44,741 nucleotides of DNA, taken from the NCBI GenBank assembly GCA_047629355.1, contig JBLHWU010000012.1:1-44741 (forward strand), in the 5' to 3' direction. Position 1 is the first letter of the stretch. Each line of letters opens with the position of its first letter. Shown one piece after another: positions 35,962 through 42,369 of the stretch. A model generated the notes under the pieces. That model worked only from the letters and a program-made list of their open reading frames with translations, ran no database searches and was not told the DNA's origin. The translations under genes and the position numbers were made by a program. This DNA comes from CAYUNA01 sp047629355 (lineage in GTDB: Bacteria; Bacteroidota; Bacteroidia; Chitinophagales; Saprospiraceae).

Positions 35962-36321
35962 ATGAGTACTGGGACTCCACACAATTTTATCGATTTATCT
36001 TACTTGGAATTGATGTCTGACGGCGACCACGACATGAAGAAAACTATGCTCGAAATGTTGCTCGAAGAATTGCCCGAAGAGATTCAAAAAATGAGCGAAT
36101 TGACGGCTGCCCAAGATTGGGAAGAACTCAGTAATGTGAGCCATAAAATGAAATCAACGCTTTCATTTGTTGGTTACGAAGCGATGACAGAAATGAACAA
36201 AGAGTTAGAATTACTTTCCAACCATGCTGGAAATCCTAAACGAATAATTGCGTTGATGGGGCAATTAGAGAAAAAGACGGCGGAGGTAATGCCAGAGATT
36301 CAGGCGGAATTTGAGGCATAA
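35962..36321 (+). CDS. Hpt-domain phosphotransfer protein
   Basis: A 119-aa four-helix-bundle protein that passes phosphate between receiver domains. The phospho-accepting residue is His61 in NVSHKMKSTLSFVG. The domain fills the whole protein. I chose ATG 35962 (MSTGTPHNFIDLSYL); the open frame reaches back into the kinase gene, but that part is a shadow of the kinase and the hairpin. The kinase gene lies directly upstream, so the natural reading is relay from the second receiver to this protein and then to an unknown regulator. The stop codon lies in the left end of the repeat element at 36319-36478. Confidence 0.9.
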   Translation: MSTGTPHNFIDLSYLELMSDGDHDMKKTMLEMLLEELPEEIQKMSELTAAQDWEELSNVSHKMKSTLSFVGYEAMTEMNKELELLSNHAGNPKRIIALMGQLEKKTAEVMPEIQAEFEA

Positions 36322-36478
36322 GTAACGCGTAATTCGGTAATTTTATAAACATCTTTTTCCGCTATTTTTCCTTTAAAAATTTCTTCAATGACACTGGCTA
36401 TTCAAGAATTTTTAAAGAAAAACTATCGAAAAGATCTTGTCTGAAAATTTTACCGAATTAATTACCACGTGTTACTTA
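36319..36478. repeat. Palindromic element with TAAGTAACGCG ends (copy 3, with core)
   Basis: The left end TAAGTAACGCGTAATTCGG (from 36319) pairs with the right end up to 36478 (complement TAAGTAACACGTGGTAATTA then ATTCGG). Inside is the core at 36351-36435, itself a long hairpin: ATCTTTTTCCGCTATTTTTC pairs with 36404-36435. The ends resemble the GGAACGCG type at 27284 and 32992 (TAAG-AACGCG shared). The element begins at the stop codon of the Hpt gene. Confidence 0.75.
36351..36435 (-). repeat. Hairpin core repeat, copy 3
   Basis: The complement reads CGATAGTTTTTCTTTAAAAA, TTCTTGAA, a loop, TTGAAGAAATTTTTAAAGG and AAAAATAGCGGAAAAAGAT. It aligns closely with 27509-27585 and more weakly with the complement of 27323-27398. 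Confidence 0.8.
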
Positions 36479-36504
36479 ATTTGGTGTAAAAAAATAGAGT
36501 TTTT

Positions 36505-36537
36505 AAGTTTGCTAAATTTTAAAAATTTAGCAAACTT
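36505..36537. terminator. Loopless palindrome upstream of the YhhN-family gene
   Basis: AAGTTTGCTAAATTTT and its exact complement AAAATTTAGCAAACTT (36505-36537) are separated by one base. Three TTTTCCACA-like words follow at 36574-36606. Role unknown; it could end the Hpt transcript. Confidence 0.55.
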
Positions 36538-36666
36538 TATGCTAAACTGAAATTTTCACTGTTTTCTAATAAGTTTTCCACACTGTTTTCCACACGATGT
36601 GGAAAAACGCTGGCGAAGCATTTTAAGATTTGTATCTTGCTTTTTTCATCAGCAACAAATTTTAAA

Positions 36667-37368
36667 ATGAGACGAACCGATAGACTCCTTATCCTATTTT
36701 TTGGATTGTGCTGCGCCAACTTGTTTTTTGAATTCCAATTCTCTAAATTGGGAATTTTCTGCACCAAGCCATTTTTGATGATTATCTTGTCGGCGTGGTT
36801 TTATTTAAAAACGAAAGACAATTTTACCGCTTTTCATAAATTTTTATTGGCGGGTTTTATCTTTTCTATGTTTGGAGATACTTTCTTGATGTTTGTGGAA
36901 AATAAGCCGGCAAGACCTGAATTTTTCCTTTATGGATTGAGTAGTTTTTTGGTTACACATATCTTCTATTTACTCGCTTTTTTAAAATTCCCATCCACGA
37001 AAAAAGGCTTAATTCAACGAAAATCATTCTGGGTTTTACCTTTCATTTTACTTTTTTTTGGCAATATTCTTACGCTTTGGTCCGGCATACCCACACCGAT
37101 GAAAATTCCCGTAGTCGTTTATAGTTTGGCAATTGTTTTGATGGCAATCAGTGCGCTAAATTTGCAAGGAAAAGTATCAGAAAATATTTTCAAATGGATA
37201 TTTATAGGGGCAATTTTATTTGTCATTTCGGATAGTTTGATTGGACTAAATAAATTTAGAAGCGACGATTTTCAAATTCCATTGGTAAGGATATTAATTA
37301 TGAGCTTCTACTTGTCGGGGCAGTATTTGCTGGCGAAAGGGGGAAGTTTGGTGAAAACGCGTCTTTAA
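36667..37368 (+). CDS. YhhN/TMEM86 family membrane protein (lysoplasmalogenase-like)
   Basis: A 233-aa integral membrane protein with about eight helices. Family motifs can be seen in order: TKPFLMIILSAWF, FIFSMFGDTFLMF, YGLSSFLVTHIFYLL, and FVISDSLIGLNKF near the end, where conserved Asp and Asn/Lys residues form the presumed active site. Animal TMEM86 and some bacterial members hydrolyse the vinyl-ether bond of lysoplasmalogens; whether this protein does so is not known. I chose ATG 36667 (MRRTDRLLILF); the frame also opens at TTG 36637. It has no operon partners. Confidence 0.85.
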   Translation: MRRTDRLLILFFGLCCANLFFEFQFSKLGIFCTKPFLMIILSAWFYLKTKDNFTAFHKFLLAGFIFSMFGDTFLMFVENKPARPEFFLYGLSSFLVTHIFYLLAFLKFPSTKKGLIQRKSFWVLPFILLFFGNILTLWSGIPTPMKIPVVVYSLAIVLMAISALNLQGKVSENIFKWIFIGAILFVISDSLIGLNKFRSDDFQIPLVRILIMSFYLSGQYLLAKGGSLVKTRL

Positions 37369-37479
37369 ATAAAAGATGGATAATAATTTATTTTGAAGCG
37401 ATTTTCTTATTTGACAAATTATAATTTGTGCGTAATTATTTGTTAATTTGACCTTCTAAGAAATCAAAATTTACGCTCA

Positions 37480-37539
37480 ATGAAAAACCTTTACTCTTTT
37501 CTGCTATTGCTATTGCTATTGCTATTCTATAGAAACTGA
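37480..37539 (+). CDS. Possible 19-codon leucine-rich small ORF
   Basis: ATG at 37480 opens a frame encoding MKNLYSFLLLLLLLLFYRN, with the Leu run made from repeated CTATTG (37504-37527). Upstream, TTTG and TTAATTTG at 17-nt spacing resemble a promoter, and a perfect terminator hairpin follows at 37565. It looks like a membrane peptide, or like a signal peptide cut from a lost gene. Coding is unproven. Confidence 0.25.
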   Translation: MKNLYSFLLLLLLLLFYRN

Positions 37540-37564
37540 TAGTTTTTTTCTAAAAGACGACTTC

Positions 37565-37597
37565 AAAACATGGTGATTTTGAAAATCACCATGTTTT
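37565..37597. terminator. Perfect hairpin with T run
   Basis: AAAACATGGTGATTTT (37565-37580) pairs exactly with AAAATCACCATGTTTT (37582-37597) around one base, then three more T follow. It ends just before the DUF192 gene stop (37616, minus) and may serve both directions. Confidence 0.8.
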
Positions 37598-37615
37598 TTT
37601 AACTAAAATTACGAA

Positions 37616-38194
37616 CTACTTATTCAATTCAAAAGCAATTTTATCCCCCTTTGCCACGCCATTCGTCGTCGTCCAACCTCCGTTCACTTCCACCACATAT
37701 TTAGCCAATCCACGCGACGGCATGCTTTTCATCGAAAGTGGTTTGGCATCTTTATAAATGTCTACAATCGTCGAATCCGCGCCCACATATATAATGTCCA
37801 AGGAGATGTAAGTATTCTTCATCCAAAAACCTTGTTGTTCGTTATTTTCCATAATGAACAACATCCCTTGGTCGTCTCTCATGCTTCTGCGATACATCAA
37901 ACCTTGCGCGCGCTGTGCTTCGTCATTCGCCAATTCGATGTCGATATTTTTAATAGTGCTGCCTGTATTGCCGTTGACAAACGACAAGCTACCTTCTTTT
38001 AAAAACGTTGGTTCTTTCACTTCAGTTGCGTTATTTGATCTTGGTAATTGTGAAAATACCCATGCGCCAATTGCCAGTGCCAACAAGGCAATCATGGCGT
38101 ATCGCTTCCAAGTCATAGGCTTTTTACGAACAGTGCCTTTGTTGCGTTCAGAGGTTGGGGTTAGTTTTTTCTTCTTTGGTTTGTAATTTGACAT
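37616..38194 (-). CDS. DUF192 family protein with N-terminal membrane anchor
   Basis: A 192-aa protein of the COG1430/DUF192 family, function unknown. A basic N-terminus (KPKKKKL, VRKKPMTWKRY) precedes a hydrophobic helix at about 32-48, so the domain is probably periplasmic. Domain motifs are complete: RAQGLMYRRSMRDDQGMLFI, GFWMKNTYISLDIIYV and the VVEVNGG - GDKI end. Some archaeal and bacterial relatives are small beta-barrels exported with unknown ligands. The gene is alone on the minus strand. Upstream (38211-38243 and 38371-38403) are two mirrored GTGTTTGTGTTT-type arms. Confidence 0.88.
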   Translation of the reverse strand: MSNYKPKKKKLTPTSERNKGTVRKKPMTWKRYAMIALLALAIGAWVFSQLPRSNNATEVKEPTFLKEGSLSFVNGNTGSTIKNIDIELANDEAQRAQGLMYRRSMRDDQGMLFIMENNEQQGFWMKNTYISLDIIYVGADSTIVDIYKDAKPLSMKSMPSRGLAKYVVEVNGGWTTTNGVAKGDKIAFELNK

Positions 38195-38407
38195 TGTTTG
38201 TATTTTAATAGAGTGTTCGTGTGTTTGTGTTTTTGTGTTTAAGTATCACACAAGCAAACGAGTAGTCTTACCATTTTTATTAAAAAATTATGTCAAAACG
38301 TGGTCTGAAATTCATGTAAAAATGAAAGTTACAATTCATAAAAAATGATTATCAATTGTTTACTTCACATTAACACATAAAAAACACGAACACATCAACA
38401 CATTCAT

Positions 38408-39859
38408 TTATTTCTTCTCCAAAATTTCCCTTAACAACGCATTCGTCGCCTTCGGTTCTGCTTTCCCTTTCGCCGCTCGCATCACTTCGCCCATAAAAAA
38501 GCCAATCAGCCCTTTCTTTCCTTTTTGATAAACTTTCACCTTATCTGGAAATTTAGCAACGACCTCCTCTACAATATTTCTCAAAAAGTCTTCATCTGCA
38601 GATTGAATCAAATTCATCGCTTTCGCCAAAGCTTCCGGCGACTCGTTTGGTTTTTCAATCATTGCTGGAAAAAGCTGTTGGTACGCCGTGGTATTATTCA
38701 CCTTTCCTTCATCAATTAATCGTATTAAGCCAGCCAAATGTTCCACAGAAATGGGTAAATCTGCCAAGTCCATTTTATTTTCTTGTAAAAATGGATTGAT
38801 TTTATTGATGATTAAATTAGCTGCCGCCTTGTAACTACTGGTATTTTCTGCCAAATTTAAAAAGAAAAACGCAGTTGCCTTTTCTTCTGTTAATAAATTG
38901 GTGTCGTACGCATTTAATTTAAATTCCGTCATCAAACGCTGCCGCAATGCTTTCGGTAACGGTGGCATTTCAGTTTTAATTCGTTCAATTTGTGCATCAG
39001 AAATCACCATTGGTGGCAAATCTGGGTCTGCAAAATATCGGTAATCGTGCGCGTTTTCCTTTGTTCTCAGCGGTGAAGTTCTACCGGTCACAGGGTCAAA
39101 GTTTAGCGTCTGCTGCTGCACTTGCCCACCACTTTCTATCAAATCAATTTGGCGGTTCGTTTCGAATTTAATCGCATTCCGAGCATTCCGCATCGAATTC
39201 ATATTCTTAACCTCACAACGCTCGCCATACTTCTCCGCTCCTTTCAAACGTACCGATACATTACAATCGCAGCGCAACGACCCTTCTTGCATATTCCCAT
39301 CCGAAATTTCCAAATATCGCACCAGTTGCCGCATCGCGCTCATAAAGACATCCACTTCTTCTCCCGACCGCAAATCTGGTTCAGACACAATTTCCAACAA
39401 GGGCACACCAGCACGATTCAAGTCCACCAAAGTGTTTTCTGGGTCTTGGTCGTGGATAGATTTGCCAGCGTCTTCTTCCATATGTATATGGTGTAGCCGA
39501 ATTATTTTAGTCTCACCGCCCACTTCAATTTCCACCGAACCACCGATACAAATAGGTGCGCGGTCTTGCGTAATCTGATAACCTTTCGGTAAATCTGTGT
39601 AAAAATAATTCTTACGGTCAAAGGCAGTCTGCTGGTTGATTTCGCAACCCAATGCCAAACCTAATCGAATGGCAAATTCTATCTGTCGCTTATTCAAACG
39701 TGGCAAAGTACCTGGATGTCCTAAGGAAATTGCACTAATATGAGTATTCGGAGAACCGCCAAACGTCGCGCTATCGGCACAAAATGCTTTGCTATTGGTA
39801 CTGAGTTGGACGTGGGTTTCGAGCCCGATTACAGTTTCGTATTGGTCGTAAAGCGTCAT
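38408..39859 (-). CDS. gatB: Aspartyl/glutamyl-tRNA(Asn/Gln) amidotransferase subunit B
   Basis: The 483-aa kinase/tRNA-binding subunit of GatCAB, which converts Glu-tRNA-Gln and/or Asp-tRNA-Asn to the amide forms. Visible: IGLETHVQLSTNSKAFC at the N-terminus, FPDLPKGYQI-like FYTDLPKGYQITQ, HHIHMEEDAGKS, DLNRAGVPLLEIVSEPD, and the C-terminal YqeY-like helical tail (KGKKGLIGFFMGEVMRAAKG). The start is ATG 39857-39859 (MTLYDQYETVIGL); the frame remains open 40 codons upstream, through a terminator and a hairpin of the leader, so that part is not coding. gatA and gatC are elsewhere. The candidate RNA at 39903-40212 lies directly upstream. Confidence 0.96.
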   Translation of the reverse strand: MTLYDQYETVIGLETHVQLSTNSKAFCADSATFGGSPNTHISAISLGHPGTLPRLNKRQIEFAIRLGLALGCEINQQTAFDRKNYFYTDLPKGYQITQDRAPICIGGSVEIEVGGETKIIRLHHIHMEEDAGKSIHDQDPENTLVDLNRAGVPLLEIVSEPDLRSGEEVDVFMSAMRQLVRYLEISDGNMQEGSLRCDCNVSVRLKGAEKYGERCEVKNMNSMRNARNAIKFETNRQIDLIESGGQVQQQTLNFDPVTGRTSPLRTKENAHDYRYFADPDLPPMVISDAQIERIKTEMPPLPKALRQRLMTEFKLNAYDTNLLTEEKATAFFFLNLAENTSSYKAAANLIINKINPFLQENKMDLADLPISVEHLAGLIRLIDEGKVNNTTAYQQLFPAMIEKPNESPEALAKAMNLIQSADEDFLRNIVEEVVAKFPDKVKVYQKGKKGLIGFFMGEVMRAAKGKAEPKATNALLREILEKK

Positions 39860-39902
39860 ATTTTTTTTGTTTTTTGTAGCAGTGACTAAAGTCGCTACTA
39901 CA

Positions 39903-40212
39903 AATAAAATGCCCAAACCTTCAATTTGAAAGTTTGGGCGATTCTTCTCTCTGACAAGAAAAATCTTACAAAGAAGCAAGCCTCTTCGGACTCCTCATTC
40001 CTAAGAGTCATTTAAGTTAATCCTGTCGGTCAATTTAATTGATTATTGCGTCTGTCCTTCGTTAAAATACTTTTTGCTATTGCTCTTTTTGCTATTAGCA
40101 AAAACCAACTCATATAGCAAAGGCAATATCTGTGTTTTTCACCTCGTTCAGACACAATACTCAACCCAATTCATCCGACACTATTATTTTACCGTTACTT
40201 AGTTAAATAGGG
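39903..40212 (-). ncRNA. Candidate structured RNA (about 310 nt) upstream of gatB
   Basis: Minus-strand transcript predicted from a strong promoter (40217-40248) to a terminator hairpin (39911-39939). There is no plausible reading frame. The 5' half folds into a long helix: TGTCGG (40175-40180) with CCGACA (40024-40029), ATTGGGTTGA with TCAATTAAAT, and TATTGTGTCTG (40149-40159) with CAGACGCAATA (40044-40054); the last two include G-U pairs. The apex has TTTTTGCTA/TAGCAAAAA (near 40082-40104). The 3' half has GACTC/GAGTC and GAAG/CTTC hairpins. A long interrupted helix recalls 6S RNA, but the size is larger and no signature is certain. RNase P, tmRNA and SRP motifs were not found. It could also be a gatB leader with attenuation. 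Confidence 0.45.
39911..39939 (-). terminator. Terminator-like hairpin before gatB
   Basis: GCCCAAAC (39911-39918) pairs with GTTTGGGC (39932-39939), with inner CTTCAATTTGAAAG extending the stem. On the minus strand ATTTTATTTG follows, a moderate T run. A second hairpin, GTAGC-GTGAC / GTCGCTAC (about 39879-39904), follows before the gatB start. Confidence 0.65.
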
Positions 40213-40216
40213 ATAG

Positions 40217-40248
40217 CAAAGGTAAGCAAACGAATTCATATTTTCAAA
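40217..40248 (-). promoter_or_regulatory. Strong Bacteroidota-type promoter
   Basis: TTTG (40245-40248), a 20-nt spacer and TACCTTTG (40217-40224) on the minus strand match the consensus exactly. The expected start is near 40210-40213, 350 bp before gatB. The distance is unusual for a plain gatB promoter and supports a separate RNA or a long leader. Confidence 0.75.
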
Positions 40249-40520
40249 AAGGCAATTAAAGCTGTTTGTTGTCATTTTCATAAAAAAATACACAAAACAT
40301 AATTAAATAATTTACATTTTTTTGGCAAAAAAGTACTAAAATATTTGGACAGAACATTAAATGAAACTAATTTTATGCCATAATTAGTTTTTAACATCAA
40401 AAAGGTTACAATATATATCTTATGTTACAAACTATTCGCAACTTCTTAAGTCCTACAAAACCTGCATAAGTCTTAAAAATTACGCAGTTTTCTACTATTT
40501 TAGCTAATTGTAATCAAATA

Positions 40521-41622
40521 AAATACACGCTCTCTGAAATCCCAGAAACTGCCTTGCGCATTGCGAAACTCATTATGGCCTCGGCCCAGAACAATAATAA
40601 ATACTACGAGATACAGGAGTAACGCGACGGCACATTCACAGCGCTCTATGGTCGGGTGGGTAGCCGCAGTGCGACGGCGACTTACCCGATGGCGCAGTGG
40701 GACAAGAAATTTCGGGAGAAAACCCGCAAAAGTTATAAAGACCAAACGCATCTCTTCGCCACCAGAACTTCGGTGGCCGAGTTTGCAACAATTGACAATG
40801 CGTTAATTCGCGATTTAATGGACGATTTGTTACGATTTGCCCGTCAGTCTATCTTCACAAACTATAATGCTTCTTCGGAAGAGGTTACCCAAAAACAAGT
40901 TGAGCAAGCCCAGCATAAACTTAATTTATTGGTTAGCAAAGTGGTTTTGAAGGTAGACGCGGCGGCGTTTAATCGCGACTTGATTGAATTATATAGCATT
41001 ATTCCCCGAAAAATTCGACAAGTAAAAGACCATCTTATTGAAGCTCCTCAAAACACCAGCGACCTCGAAATTATTGAAAATAAATTAGCTAAAGAGCAAG
41101 CCACGCTCGATGTCATGCGCGGACAAGTGGAACAAACGGACAGCTCTGAAGAAACCACGCCGCAGACTTTACTCGATGCGTTTGGCTTGCAAATTCAGTC
41201 TGTTGAAAATGCTAAATTGATTAAAAATATCAAGAAAATGATGGGCGACGATGCCGATAAATTTAAGCAAGCATACCACGTCGTCAACTTGCGTTCTCAG
41301 CAACATTTTAATCACCGTGTAAACGACAGTACCAACCCTAAGACCGAACTTTTCTGGCACAGAAGCCGCAATGAAAATTGGTCGAGTGGCAATCACAATC
41401 GAGGCTTCCTCGCGCTCTATGATGTCCATGTGGGTAAGCAATGTAAGATTAGAAACCATCAATCTTGGTGTTCTAATTTGAGTACTGAAAATCTCAAAAA
41501 AAACAAGACCAAAATGCCGACTCGCTTTTCGCCAAAGGCGGTGTAGATTTGAGAAATAACGAGTATGTCGTTTACAATCAAAATCAATGTACGGTACACG
41601 GTATTTTATAGAAGTCAACTAA
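40521..41622 (+). pseudogene. Decayed WGR-domain poly(ADP-ribose) polymerase-like gene
   Basis: The plus strand encodes a PARP-like protein with several lesions. The WGR domain is clear (AKLIMASAQNNNKYYEIQE, then RDGTFTALYGRVGSRSATAT, YPMAQWDKKFREK), but TAA at 40620-40622 interrupts it. A helical regulatory domain follows (about 40800-41270). The ADP-ribosyltransferase domain begins at LFWHRSRNENW (catalytic His present, the Gly of HGS replaced by Arg), then lacks the stretch with the catalytic Tyr, continues at FLALYDVHVGKQ, shifts frame near 41500, and ends with LRNNEYVVYNQNQ (catalytic Glu) and, after another shift, RYFIEVN with TAA at 41620-41622. At least four lesions make it nonfunctional. 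Bacterial relatives are rare and usually acquired by transfer. Confidence 0.85.
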
Positions 41623-41625
41623 AAT

Positions 41626-41688
41626 TTAGGTACTGGGTATTAGATACCTGGTGCGCCCAGGACCCAACACCTAATACCCAGAACCTAA
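41626..41688. repeat. Palindrome with inner hairpin after the PARP-like pseudogene
   Basis: TTAGGTACTGGGTATTAG (41626-41643) pairs with 41671-41688 at 17 of 18 positions, and the loop contains CCTGG/CCAGG. It has the same design as other gene-end palindromes here. It marks the old 3' end of the decayed gene. Confidence 0.75.
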
Positions 41689-41716
41689 CTTTTAGTGAAA
41701 TAGTGTGATTCGAATC

Positions 41717-41754
41717 GGAGCTGCTCTTCAAAGACGACATTTGAAAGCAGCTCC
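41717..41754 (+). terminator. Strong rho-independent terminator
   Basis: GGAGCTGCTCTTCAAA (41717-41732) pairs with TTTGAAAGCAGCTCC (41740-41754) around GACGACA. It is followed by TTTTATTTTTTTT, the best U tract in the window. It probably served the PARP-like gene. Confidence 0.85.
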
Positions 41755-41862
41755 TTTTATTTTTTTTAAAAATTGGAACGAAATTTTCATTAAGAACAAT
41801 ATAATTCGGTGAATATCTGTTTTTTAGACATTAATATAATTATAATTTAAAATAAAAAAACC

Positions 41863-42150
41863 ATGTTTCAAAGTACAAATCATTCAAAAATCGCGGGGAA
41901 AACGGCGGTCAAACAAGCTGCTGAACATTTGATGCTTTCCAACGGGGGAACGACGACTTTAGAAGTTAAAAGCCTTTTGAGACAACAAGGGTATGACGCA
42001 TATCAATCAGATATTTCAATGTGGATGGATAGATTGTCGTATGAATTAGATTGGGAATTTTCATTTAATGGGCGTAACCGAAGTTACCGGTATCGACTGG
42101 AAATGGACTACGGATTGAGCGATGATTTGCCTGCATTTTCGCTGAATTAG
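41863..42150 (+). CDS. Small winged-helix-like protein, function unknown
   Basis: A 95-aa protein that I cannot assign to a named family. Its pattern suggests a winged helix: helix 1 VKQAAEHLML, helix 2 TLEVKSLLRQQ, helix 3 QSDISMWMDRLSYE, then a basic wing WEFSFNGRNRSYRYRLE. That would fit DNA or RNA binding. The leader before ATG 41863 is A/T-rich as usual for the phylum. It lies 240 bp after the decayed PARP-like gene, with a strong terminator between, and may be an independent gene. A terminator follows at 42282. Confidence 0.65.
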   Translation: MFQSTNHSKIAGKTAVKQAAEHLMLSNGGTTTLEVKSLLRQQGYDAYQSDISMWMDRLSYELDWEFSFNGRNRSYRYRLEMDYGLSDDLPAFSLN

Positions 42151-42281
42151 AAATTTTAAAACATCAATACAAGTACAAAAGGGACAATGATGACTCACCG
42201 TAGCTAAAAATTATTTGGAGGCCACCTAGTTATCCAAAGGCATTGAATTTAGGCTTGTTTTCAAAATTAGGTTTCAAAACT

Positions 42282-42319
42282 AAAAAGCCCTCATTTCTAA
42301 TCAGAAATGAAGGCTTTTT
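42282..42319. terminator. Bidirectional terminator between small protein and metK
   Basis: AAAAAGCCCTCATTTCT (42282-42298) pairs with AGAAATGAAGGCTTTTT (42303-42319); one C bulges. T runs lie on both strands, and the flanking genes converge here. Confidence 0.85.
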
Positions 42320-42369
42320 TATAAAAACAAAAGTCGAAAATTACCACTTTACAAAAACTCGCAACTCAT

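Noticed and set aside
39860..39979. N-terminal extension of GatB by 40 residues
   Set aside because: The extension covers a terminator-like hairpin and another stem, and conserved GatB sequence starts directly after the ATG at 39857-39859.
40656..41546. Treating the PARP-like frame as an intact 296-codon gene
   Set aside because: It starts inside the WGR domain at a GTG, lacks part of the catalytic domain, and the missing ends are readable in other frames on both sides.
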